Positions 1 through 6,692 of a stretch of DNA of 15,834 nucleotides are shown here, one piece after another. The notes under the pieces are model-generated. The model was not told the origin of the DNA. It worked only from the letters and a program-made list of their open reading frames with translations, and ran no database searches. Each line of letters opens with the position of its first letter. Within the stretch, counting starts at the first letter, position 1. Origin of the DNA: JAZKFP01 sp040386355 (GTDB lineage: Bacteria; Pseudomonadota; Gammaproteobacteria; Pseudomonadales; UBA6940). The position numbers were made by a program, and so were the translations under genes. The stretch lies in assembly GCA_040386355.1 (NCBI GenBank), contig JAZKFP010000294.1, positions 1-15,834 on the forward strand, read 5' to 3'.

Positions 1-1
1 A

Positions 2-850
2 AGACATCTTAAAGTATATGCTTTTATTGATACAAATATATTTTTAGATTTTTATCGGTCTCAGAATGAAACTACTTTATCTTTATTGAAAAAACTTGAA
101 AGTGTAAAAGAAAATATAATATGCACATATCAGGTGGAAATGGAATTTTTAAAAAATAGGCAAAAATTAATAGTTGAGATTTCAAAAGAGTCAAAACTAG
201 ACATTAATTGCGGTCTACCTGCAGTAATGCATGATAGTAATTTAAATTTAGTACTACAAAAGCATAAAGACGAATTAGATAAAAGAAAAAGAGAGTTAAA
301 AACAAGAGTGAGTAATATTATAACAAAACCATCACTTTATGACCCAATTTATAAATCTCTAGAATCAATTTTCAAAAGCGAAAATAACCATGTATTAAAA
401 AGAGATATGATAATACGTCGTAAAATAAAACGTCTTGCTTGGCGCCGTTTTATGTTGGGTTGTCCACCAAGAAAATCTAGTGATACATCTATTGGTGATG
501 CGCTCAATTGGGAATGGTTTATACACTGTGCTGAAAATTATCCTGGAAAATATATTATAGTTTCAAGAGATTCAGACTACGGCATATCTTATAATGATAA
601 GTATCATTTAAACGATTCACTAAAATTAGAATTTCGCGAACGAGTTGGAAAAAAATCTATTACCTACACGACAAAACTTTCTGAAGCACTTAAGATGATG
701 GAGGTGCCCATAACGCGTGCAGAAGAAAAAGTTGAGAATGAGCATAATTTGAAAAAAATTAATTTAATAGATGGTCTCGACAAAGAAAATGTAAATGAAA
801 AAATACAAGTTAAAATTGAAGATATAATAAAACATCTCCTTTTGGATTAG
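2..850 (+). CDS. PIN-domain protein, DUF4935-type (5' end outside window)
   Basis: The frame is open from the first bases of the window, so the gene begins upstream. The TTG at 86 is not needed as a start. The first visible residues read VYAFIDTNIFLDFY, the first acidic motif of a PIN nuclease fold. A later acidic block (QVEMEFL) and the C-terminal pattern GDALNWEWF followed by VSRDSDYG match the PIN-like DUF4935 family, where these acidic residues are expected to bind metal for RNA or DNA cleavage. A charged helical stretch lies between them. About 282 residues are visible and the product should be soluble. The gene is AT-rich, unlike the mobilization block, and no partner antitoxin is visible downstream, so it may act alone or with an upstream gene. 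Family assignment rests on motifs; the physiological role is unknown. Confidence 0.75.
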   Translation, partial: RHLKVYAFIDTNIFLDFYRSQNETTLSLLKKLESVKENIICTYQVEMEFLKNRQKLIVEISKESKLDINCGLPAVMHDSNLNLVLQKHKDELDKRKRELKTRVSNIITKPSLYDPIYKSLESIFKSENNHVLKRDMIIRRKIKRLAWRRFMLGCPPRKSSDTSIGDALNWEWFIHCAENYPGKYIIVSRDSDYGISYNDKYHLNDSLKLEFRERVGKKSITYTTKLSEALKMMEVPITRAEEKVENEHNLKKINLIDGLDKENVNEKIQVKIEDIIKHLLLD

Positions 851-1094
851 AACAATATTATATATAGCTCTATATAATAGATTAATACATTATAATATTT
901 TTGCTTAAATTTGAATTTGAAGTGTTTATTTCTAGTATTTGTTAAGCTAAAAAAATTATTAATTTTTAATGTTAAAGAGATATTTTATACAAGTATTTTT
1001 CATTATTTATTTATAATCTGTCTCCTATATTCCATAAGAGTGTTGGTCGGGCGGCAGTCAGATAAAAATAAAAATTTAGAACTATTTTATGTAA

Positions 1095-1788
1095 ACTAGA
1101 TCAGATAAATTATTCAAGTATATTTGGCTTTTCAACGGATTTGCCTTATTCCTAGGGTTTACCGTTGGTCTTTTTGGGATAGTCATTCTAATCTTCGGCT
1201 CAGCTGGTAACTCCCATAAAAAGGTTAGAGAAATTGCCGGCAAGAATTTAGCATTTTCCTCCTTAATAATGAGTGAATTTTCTCCAGTTATGGGTACTTC
1301 ATTATTGTTCGCACCTCTCAATCCCAAAACAACATATATGAGCTCAACCCAAGCTTTGGTGTTTATGAATTAAGATATTGTTTATTTTTTGATTCATAAA
1401 CGCACAAGATAAACTGGCTTCTAAATGAAAATAGCGAAACAATTAGAACTCTCAAATTTTAACATTCCATATGAAATGTTAAAATGATGCAGCTTACACA
1501 ACATGTGAAGCGTCAAAATTTACAGCAGCTTTGATATTGGAACTTTAGGCAGACAATTTTGATTTAAAAACAGAAGTGATCGGGAAACGACGTATTGCAA
1601 TCGCTAAAGCGGATGGAACGAATTTACGTCACCTCGTAAAAGGAGTCGATCGAATACAGGATATTTATTCAATTGACGCCACCAAGACTCTTGTATTTTA
1701 CATGAAAGCGGGCACAGTCAGCTATTTAGATATCGATCCTCAAAAGCGAGTTGTACGTTCTGATGACAAACTATCTATAATAAAGTGA
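1095..1788 (+). pseudogene. Decayed gene of unknown family (membrane-anchored, propeller-like C-terminus)
   Basis: Two good-looking coding fragments lie on the plus strand without proper starts. Fragment A (1095-1373) follows an in-frame TAA directly, has no ATG near its beginning, and encodes a membrane segment (YIWLFNGFALFLGF and on) followed by a polar stretch. Fragment B (about 1549-1788) is in another frame and encodes IGKRRIAIAKADGTNL and VSYLDID, which resembles a repeat of a TolB/WD-like propeller. The region between them holds several stops in all frames and an 11-bp inverted repeat. After the stop at 1786-1788 the next frame continues plausibly (VITLTQDKLVILYR) into the 3' end of the relaxase gene. 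I read this as one ancestral membrane-anchored gene that has accumulated frameshifts. The family is not recognised, and two unrelated small genes cannot be excluded. Confidence 0.4.
1456..1485. repeat. 11-bp inverted repeat in decayed region
   Basis: The arms ATTTTAACATT and AATGTTAAAAT are perfectly complementary around an 8-nt loop. The repeat sits between the two fragments of the decayed gene. Its arm shares TTTTAACAT with the left arm of the much longer inverted repeat at 9095-9143, which may be chance in AT-rich DNA. Function unknown. Confidence 0.5.
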
Positions 1789-1819
1789 TTACGCTTACTC
1801 AGGATAAATTAGTAATACT

Positions 1820-2809
1820 TTATCGCTGTTCTTGATCTTCAACATTATTGCCAAGAGTAAGTGGTGAATTTGTATTCTCTAATTCCTCAGCAATTTTTGT
1901 GGTGATTAAATGCCTCTCAGTTTGTAATATCGGCATCTTTTTAACAAATTCAAAAATATCTTTCGATAAATTTTTATCTTCTTCTTTGTCGCTTTGATGT
2001 AATTCCTTCGCAGCGGTCAACCACATTTTACGTACCAGAGTTTGTCGAGTTTTTATTTTAGGTTCCCATGGTTTTACAGACAATGATTTGCCTTGTTGTC
2101 GCTCGTTTAGTTCGTCAATCGCCTGTTGAACTTTCGATGAATAAATTCTAGGTGTAAGCCCACGCTTGCGAAGTGTTTGAACTACTTGCTGTTCTTTTTT
2201 GCGAACAATGCCACGAACAAAACGGGGAGTGGCTTCCGCAATTAATCCTTGTTGCCGCAATTGTTCTGCAAAGAGTTCACGCCATTGCTGTGGCTCGCCT
2301 TTTTTGACATGCAAACGTTTACCATCAAATCCCAAAGCTTTTACTGTTAAATGCACATGCGGGTGATCGACGTCGGTATGTAATGCAAAGACATATTGGT
2401 GGTTGAGACTAAATTGTTTTTTTGCAAAAGCACGAGAAGCATTTTTAACGGCTTTTTCATCGGTGCATTTGGGCATGGATAAAACAATGTTGGTGGTATC
2501 GCGAGTATTGAAATGACGCTTGCCTTGATCATGCATCCAATCCGCATGCAATTTTTCAAGTTCGATTGAGCTCTGAATTATTTCGCCGCGTTCATTTTCA
2601 AGTGAAATATCGCCCTGGCGGCTGATGTATTCTAAATGGGCTCTAACATGGTCTGAACCTTTAGCATGTCCACTAATTTTTACCATTACTTCAGTTGCAT
2701 AACTTGTGATGCGTTGAATACGGTTTCGAATATCGGAAGTGGTGTTGCGTTTAAAGCGAACGCTTCCTGCAAGTAGATTCTGTAGCGCTGAATATCCTGA
2801 GTGGTTCAA
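1820..2809 (-). CDS. Relaxase / mobilization nuclease, VirD2-like
   Basis: This is the relaxase that would nick oriT and lead the transferred strand into the recipient. From the TTG start, residues 144-153 read HTDVDHPHVH, the three-histidine metal site of VirD2/MobA-type relaxases. RAHLEYISRQG (57-66) is the conserved N-terminal motif whose tyrosine (Y61) is the likely candidate for DNA attachment. The remaining C-terminal half is basic and helical, and no primase or helicase domain follows. It is 329 residues long, a normal length for a relaxase-only protein. The TTG start is supported by AAGGAA about 9 nt upstream and by the absence of an ATG between the preceding in-frame TAG and the conserved core. 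Its usual partner mobC lies 2.2 kb away, separated by the oppositely oriented AbiE operon. The exact MOB subfamily is not assigned. Confidence 0.88.
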   Translation of the reverse strand: MNHSGYSALQNLLAGSVRFKRNTTSDIRNRIQRITSYATEVMVKISGHAKGSDHVRAHLEYISRQGDISLENERGEIIQSSIELEKLHADWMHDQGKRHFNTRDTTNIVLSMPKCTDEKAVKNASRAFAKKQFSLNHQYVFALHTDVDHPHVHLTVKALGFDGKRLHVKKGEPQQWRELFAEQLRQQGLIAEATPRFVRGIVRKKEQQVVQTLRKRGLTPRIYSSKVQQAIDELNERQQGKSLSVKPWEPKIKTRQTLVRKMWLTAAKELHQSDKEEDKNLSKDIFEFVKKMPILQTERHLITTKIAEELENTNSPLTLGNNVEDQEQR

Positions 2810-2980
2810 GAGAAAGGCTTCCTTGTCATTTCTATTTGTTGATAATGACTATCTCAAAAAGCTATACCAAACACCAGTAATTTGGGAATAACATACTACA
2901 TTTCACGAATTTAATTTGCTGGATATAAATAATCCTGGATGCAATTTCTGTTTCAGCGTTGGTTTATGTTTAATTAGTTT

Positions 2981-2999
2981 TGTATAGCTGAGCTATACA
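2981..2999. promoter_or_regulatory. AbiEi operator 1 (19-bp palindrome)
   Basis: TGTATAGCTGAGCTATACA is a perfect palindrome apart from its central base, and the flanking T and A extend it to 21 bp. It lies just upstream of the predicted abiE -35 box. The outer half-sites TGTATAG/CTATACA are identical to those of operator 2. AbiEi antitoxins are known to bind inverted repeats in their own promoter and repress it. Confidence 0.75.
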
Positions 3000-3005
3000 A
3001 TTTCA

Positions 3006-3034
3006 TTGAAAATTAAACTTGTAATTGGTTTAAT
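3006..3034 (+). promoter_or_regulatory. abiE promoter
   Basis: TTGAAA (3006-3011) and TTTAAT (3029-3034) are separated by 17 bp and precede the abiEi start by about 20 bp. This is a good sigma-70 match, set exactly between the two palindromic operators, so both sites would restrict RNA polymerase. Transcription should begin near 3041. Confidence 0.65.
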
Positions 3035-3046
3035 AAAGTTCTATTT

Positions 3047-3065
3047 TGTATAGTATGACTATACA
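3047..3065. promoter_or_regulatory. AbiEi operator 2, overlapping the abiEi start codon
   Basis: TGTATAGTATGACTATACA has perfect 8-bp arms around a central ATG, and that ATG is the likely abiEi start codon. The centre lies 66 bp from the centre of operator 1, about six helical turns, compatible with cooperative binding on one DNA face. In the mRNA the same palindrome can fold over the start codon. Confidence 0.72.
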
Positions 3066-3903
3066 TATTAAAGGAAAGCTAAACCAGCTTGAAAAAGCAC
3101 TTCCCGAAGGACTTCTTGTCGATGCAGCATGGCTGGAACGAGAAGGGTATTCGCGCGCGCTTCGCAACCAGTACGTTTCTGCAGGATGGTTAGAAAAACC
3201 AACACGCGGAGTTTTTCGGCGTCCTCGCGGTTCGGTTGGTTGGGAGCAAGCTGTAATTTCTTTACAGACACTACTCGGGCATGCGGTATCGGTCGGTGGA
3301 CGCACGGCTTTAGATTTGCAGGGGTATGCGCATTATTTATCGCCTGTACAAAAAACAGTGCATCTTTATAGTGATAATAAGCTGCCTGGTTGGTTGCATC
3401 AATTGCCGCTGGAACTGGATTTTTTGACCCATAATCGACGGCGTCTATTTCCCTCGCGTGTACTGCCTTCTGTAAAAATAACCTTAGATAAAGCCTTGTT
3501 GGATGAAGGGAAAATGTTGGAGCAAGGACTGCGCATCAGTAACTGGGGACAGTGGGATTGGCCGCTCGTTTTATCTACTCCTGAGCGCGCTTACCTGGAA
3601 TTACTCGACGAATTGCCCTTAAACGAAACCTTTCATATGGCGGATGTCATGATGGAAGGAATGAGCAGCCTGAGTCCTCGGCGTTTGCAATTTCTTCTGG
3701 AAAACGTCCAGAGCGTAAAAGTTAAACGCCTATTCTTTTTTTTCGCGCAACGGCATAACCATCCATGGCTAAAGCGTATTAAGAAAAATAAAGTTGATCT
3801 CGGACACGGCAAACGTGCGTTAGTGAGTAGTGGAAAGCTTGATCCTGAATTTCTAATTACTATTCCCAAAGAATTTGCCCAGGAAGTACGTAATGACCTA
3901 TAG
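3055..3903 (+). CDS. abiEi: AbiEi-type antitoxin (type IV TA), transcriptional autoregulator
   Basis: This is the antitoxin of an AbiE system. It is known to neutralise the AbiEii nucleotidyltransferase without stable complex formation and to repress its own operon. The roughly 282-residue length, the N-terminal winged-helix region (LLVDAAWLEREGYSRALRNQY, GWLEKPTRGVFRRP) and the following block GHAVSVGGRTALDLQGYAHY match the AbiEi N-terminal and C-terminal antitoxin families. The gene overlaps abiEii by 11 nt, the expected bicistronic layout. I place the start at the ATG at 3055 because it follows the promoter at a sensible distance. A TTG at 3046 in the same frame is possible, and no strong ribosome binding site decides between them. 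Two 19-bp palindromes flank the promoter, which fits negative autoregulation. GC content is higher than in the cargo genes on either side of the backbone. Confidence 0.88.
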   Translation: MTIHIKGKLNQLEKALPEGLLVDAAWLEREGYSRALRNQYVSAGWLEKPTRGVFRRPRGSVGWEQAVISLQTLLGHAVSVGGRTALDLQGYAHYLSPVQKTVHLYSDNKLPGWLHQLPLELDFLTHNRRRLFPSRVLPSVKITLDKALLDEGKMLEQGLRISNWGQWDWPLVLSTPERAYLELLDELPLNETFHMADVMMEGMSSLSPRRLQFLLENVQSVKVKRLFFFFAQRHNHPWLKRIKKNKVDLGHGKRALVSSGKLDPEFLITIPKEFAQEVRNDL

Positions 3904-4816
3904 GGACGTATACCGGAAGCAGGTTGAATTATTAATTCAAACTTTGCCTCATGTAGCCAATGAAAATTGTTTTGCACTTAAAGGCGGTACTGCGATTAAT
4001 CTTTTCATTCGAGATATGCCACGTTTGTCTGTAGATATTGATCTTACGTATTTGCCGATAGCAGACCGACCTACTTCTCTTGCCGCGATTGATTTAGCGT
4101 TAAAGCGTATTGCTGAAAACATTCGACAATCTAAAAGCAACGTCAAGGTCATGGAATCTGCGCCAAGTACGCAAGCGGAAATTACCAAACTAATTGTGCG
4201 TGCTCATGATAGAACCCAGATAAAGGTTGAAGTTACTCCCGTTTTGCGAGGCTGCGTTTATGAGCCTCAAATTATGGCGGTATCTGCAAAAGTTGAAAAT
4301 CAATTCGGATTTGCAGAAACGAATGTACTTTCCTTTGAAGATCTTTATGCCGGAAAGATTATGGCTGCACTTGATCGACAACATCCGCGAGATTTATTCG
4401 ACGTGCATTTATTGCTGGAAAATGAAAAGATTTCAGATAATTTAAGAACAGCACTGATTGCCTATCTCATTAGCCACGACCATTCGCCACATTCACTCCT
4501 TGATCCTGTGCTGCGAGATATTTCCCAAGACTTTGAGCAAAACTTTGTCGGTATGACAGATGAGGTTATTGAGCTTAATACGTTAATTGATGCGCGGAGC
4601 AGATTAATTACCGATGTTACCGACAATATGCCTGAGCACCATAAAGAATTTCTTATTTCTTTTTATAGCCGAAAACCCGATTGGGAATTAGTAGGGCTCA
4701 GAGAGATTGCTGAACTTCCTGCGGTTAAATGGAGAGAGCTAAATCTTGACCGGACCGGTGAAGGTACAAAAGAAGAACTTGTTAGAAAACTAAAAAAAGT
4801 AATATACAACCGATGA
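3893..4816 (+). CDS. abiEii: AbiEii-type nucleotidyltransferase toxin (type IV TA)
   Basis: This is the toxin of the AbiE pair, a DNA-polymerase-beta-like nucleotidyltransferase. Members studied elsewhere block growth by nucleotide transfer, in some cases to tRNA. The motif KGGTAINLF (30-38) followed by LSVDIDLTYL (45-54, with D48 and D50 as metal ligands) is the classic GG(T/S)-x-DxD signature. The later segment FEDLYAGKIMAALDRQHPRD and DLFDVHLLL is also conserved in AbiEii. I use the ATG at 3893 because AGGAAG lies 6 nt upstream and the codon overlaps the abiEi stop, indicating translational coupling. An upstream TTG would add six residues without better signals. The product is about 307 residues, full length for the family, with all catalytic residues present, so the module appears functional. 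AbiE systems provide plasmid stabilisation and phage abortive infection. Confidence 0.9.
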   Translation: MTYRDVYRKQVELLIQTLPHVANENCFALKGGTAINLFIRDMPRLSVDIDLTYLPIADRPTSLAAIDLALKRIAENIRQSKSNVKVMESAPSTQAEITKLIVRAHDRTQIKVEVTPVLRGCVYEPQIMAVSAKVENQFGFAETNVLSFEDLYAGKIMAALDRQHPRDLFDVHLLLENEKISDNLRTALIAYLISHDHSPHSLLDPVLRDISQDFEQNFVGMTDEVIELNTLIDARSRLITDVTDNMPEHHKEFLISFYSRKPDWELVGLREIAELPAVKWRELNLDRTGEGTKEELVRKLKKVIYNR

Positions 4817-4957
4817 TATTTTGGATTTTCAATTTGCATCAAAAAAAATTACGAGTAATCATCCCATACAAAATAAAATAATGTGAAGCGCTTTAGTTTT
4901 CATCTGAAATTGCATTGGCGTACTAATTTTTAAATTGGCTTAACGGCTTCGCTTATT

Positions 4958-4978
4958 TTATCCCACTGCTGAATTCAT
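4958..4978 (-). other. Orphan ATG overlapping the mobC stop (6-codon ORF)
   Basis: The mobC stop is embedded in ATGA, the usual stop-start overlap of coupled genes. Here the ATG opens only six codons (MNSAVG) before TAA. It may be the scar of an original mobA start that lost its gene body when the AbiE segment was inserted. Its significance is inferred. Confidence 0.3.
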
Positions 4979-5490
4979 CCAATATCTTTTTTGTAGTTCA
5001 AACTTTTATGCACGACCCTCGAAACTTTTTCTCGATGGGCATCGATATGTGACGATAGTTTCAAAATATCGTGCTGGGTAACAGTAGCGTTTAACTGTGC
5101 ATTCAGTGCTTTTGCTATTTGGTTTAGATTGCGTCCAATCGCGGCCAATTCACGATTCGATTCGCGTAACGCGTTCACTTCTTCTTGGGTAAAAATCGCC
5201 TGATTATTAAGTTCAAGCTGGACCAGATTATTCAGCCATGCCGTACGGTTGGCATAGCCTTCTTGCTGTGCTCTCTGTTGAATTGCGGCATGATCTTTTT
5301 CACTTAATCGAACCGTTATTTTTTCGGATTTTGGAAAGGATTTTGTGCCCGATTGAATCGGTAATTGACTCGCCATAATCTTCTGCAACATCAGCCCGAG
5401 CATGTCAGATTCTTTCTGATTATTTTTTTGACAGAACGCTTTCCAAGCTTCTTTTTGTTCTACAGTAAGTCGTTTTTCAATGCGTGGCAT
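4975..5490 (-). CDS. mobC: MobC-like relaxosome accessory protein
   Basis: This 171-residue protein likely binds oriT and helps the relaxase open and nick DNA. The diagnostic feature is GRNLNQIAKALN (about 119-130), the conserved C-terminal motif of MobC/MbeC proteins. Before it, EKITVRLSEKDHAAI (56-70) and the helices after it look like a ribbon-helix-helix DNA-binding unit. The N-terminus (MPRIEKRLTVEQKEAW) resembles a second, weaker unit of the same kind. The gene starts next to the candidate oriT and is read away from it, as in most MOB modules. The relaxase would normally follow directly but is 2.2 kb away beyond the AbiE operon. The ribosome binding site is weak (AAAGG rather far upstream). 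The start choice rests on the conserved N-terminal pattern and the absence of a better codon. Confidence 0.82.
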   Translation of the reverse strand: MPRIEKRLTVEQKEAWKAFCQKNNQKESDMLGLMLQKIMASQLPIQSGTKSFPKSEKITVRLSEKDHAAIQQRAQQEGYANRTAWLNNLVQLELNNQAIFTQEEVNALRESNRELAAIGRNLNQIAKALNAQLNATVTQHDILKLSSHIDAHREKVSRVVHKSLNYKKDIG

Positions 5491-5513
5491 AAATGCTTTT
5501 AGGCCTTTTAGTG

Positions 5514-5595
5514 AGAGGTGAAAAAAGGGATTTTGAAATAAAATGCCGGCAAACGCCAGCGGCTTGCGAATCCTGCACTTTCCTTTTTCACCTCT
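5514..5595 (+). other. oriT: Candidate origin of transfer (oriT) with nic core
   Basis: Just upstream of mobC lies AATCCTGC (5569-5576), a match to the YATCCTG|Y nic consensus of RP4/Ti-type relaxases, placing the nick between G5575 and C5576 on the plus strand. A short imperfect hairpin, GCAA-CGC with GCG-TTGC (5549-5567), ends 8 nt before the nick, as in RP4. A larger repeat encloses both: AGAGGTGAAAAA (5514-5525) pairs perfectly with TTTTTCACCTCT (5584-5595). The Y position is A instead of a pyrimidine, a mild departure. With this strand nicked, parB, parA and the antirestriction gene enter first and the relaxase last, which is the normal polarity. Confidence 0.6.
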
Positions 5596-5600
5596 TTTTT

Positions 5601-5616
5601 CTTCGTACGTACGAAG
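5601..5616. repeat. 16-bp perfect palindrome beside oriT
   Basis: CTTCGTACGTACGAAG is a perfect 16-bp palindrome directly after the oriT outer repeat. It looks like a dimeric repressor or relaxosome-protein site and lies upstream of mobC. The protein that binds it is unknown; MobC and the KorB-like ParB are candidates. Confidence 0.55.
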
Positions 5617-5668
5617 TTTTTAAATAAACAGCCGGTAGCGATTTTAAATACTAACGCGCCTTAGCAGG

Positions 5669-5739
5669 GCTTGTTGGCCATGAATTGCGTATGAACAGAC
5701 TGCGCTAGTTCACTTGCAATGCATGGCTTCGAAACAAGC
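5669..5739. repeat. Long imperfect hairpin in the oriT-proximal leading region
   Basis: Four stacked paired segments form one 71-nt hairpin: GCTTGTT (5669-5675) with AACAAGC (5733-5739), GCCATG (5677-5682) with CATGGC (5722-5727), ATTGC (5684-5688) with GCAAT (5716-5720), and TGAAC (5692-5696) with GTTCA (5708-5712). The 11-nt apical loop contains ACTGCGCT. Internal loops separate the segments. No T-tract follows on the minus strand, so it is not an obvious terminator for parB. A role as a single-strand initiation or priming structure during transfer is possible. Confidence 0.6.
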
Positions 5740-5765
5740 ATTAAGAGCACGCATAACCCTAAACA

Positions 5766-6692
5766 TTATTCCGCTTCCACAATCGCAATTAACTGAATAT
5801 CAGCCAGATCAATTTCTACCACATGCGCATCCTTTTCATACCGAATCCAAGCTGTGCCAAATGTCGATTTTAAATCCGACAGTAATTCAGCAGGTTCATC
5901 GTTATGCAAAATTTTAAGGCACGGTTTACGATATTTTGTGGATGAGGAATATTCAATATTTTCTGAAACAGTGGGTTGAATTTCTTTTGATGTGGTTTTT
6001 AATTTTTCACAAAATTGCCGCACCTGAGCTGTTGAAAATTCACCCTGTGGCCGTCGGCAAAAGCTTTCTATTGCTTGCGCATGTTTTGTGTACGAGCGCT
6101 GTAAGAGAGCAAGAGCCTGAATGGAGTGGCAGCGACCGGAGTCGTATAGATCCCGAATACAATCAGCCAAATCAAAAAATAACGCGTGATCAGAAATAAA
6201 CGAAGCTGTCTTTCCCAGCTGTTCAGCAATAGTCGATTTTTTGTCACCCAGCTCTAATCGCCTTTTAATAAAATGCGCCATCTCTAAAGGACTTAATTCA
6301 GCACGTTGAATATTATCTACTGCGTTATCGTAATCGTCCGCATTAAGATCAATAAAAGCTGGTACCTCGCTTAAACCAATTTTTTGAGCGGCGCGAAATC
6401 GTCGATGGCCTGCATTAATAATATATTCACCGACTTTGTCAGGATGTGGTTTTAAAGATAACGGGCTTTTAATACCACGGGGTTTTCCGGTAGTAGGATG
6501 CATCGCTGTGATGGATCGAATGAGTTCTTGTAATTGCGCCCCATCAAAAATCATGCGGGAGTTGTGTTGATCTTCGTGAATATGGTTTAACGGAATCATC
6601 ATCACTTTATTCGCAACAGCCGTAGGGGGCTGCATTAAATCGCTAAAATTAAAATCATCTAGAGCGCTCAGTGAAGTCAGTTTCGTTTTCAT
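5766..6692 (-). CDS. parB: ParB/KorB-like partition protein
   Basis: This is the centromere-binding partner of ParA. The 308-residue protein has the ParB N-terminal fold with AGHRRFRAAQ (94-103), equivalent to the GERRFRA nucleotide-binding motif, and NIQRAELSP (127-135), matching the ENIQR helix. A KorB-type helix-turn-helix follows at about 151-175 (KKSTIAEQLGKTASFISDH), then DLYDSGRC, the linker seen in KorB. The C-terminal 60 residues are a separate domain, probably for dimerisation. The start codon overlaps the parA stop as ATGA, so the pair is translationally coupled. No KorB-type TTTAGC-GCTAAA operator was found by eye. The centromere is therefore not located; the palindromes at 5601 and the parA upstream region are candidates. 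KorB-like proteins can also repress backbone genes. Confidence 0.9.
   Translation of the reverse strand: MKTKLTSLSALDDFNFSDLMQPPTAVANKVMMIPLNHIHEDQHNSRMIFDGAQLQELIRSITAMHPTTGKPRGIKSPLSLKPHPDKVGEYIINAGHRRFRAAQKIGLSEVPAFIDLNADDYDNAVDNIQRAELSPLEMAHFIKRRLELGDKKSTIAEQLGKTASFISDHALFFDLADCIRDLYDSGRCHSIQALALLQRSYTKHAQAIESFCRRPQGEFSTAQVRQFCEKLKTTSKEIQPTVSENIEYSSSTKYRKPCLKILHNDEPAELLSDLKSTFGTAWIRYEKDAHVVEIDLADIQLIAIVEAE

Noticed and set aside
861..876. TATATAG-CT-CTATATA inverted repeat after the PIN gene
   Set aside because: The stem is purely AT-rich, the loop is too small and no T-tract follows; expected by chance in such DNA.
911..1099. 62-codon plus-strand frame rich in Phe, Leu and Ile
   Set aside because: Composition follows from AT-rich DNA; no ribosome binding site, no family pattern, and it runs into the decayed gene region.
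1082..1327. 81-codon minus-strand frame
   Set aside because: It is antisense to the better plus-strand coding fragment with a membrane helix.
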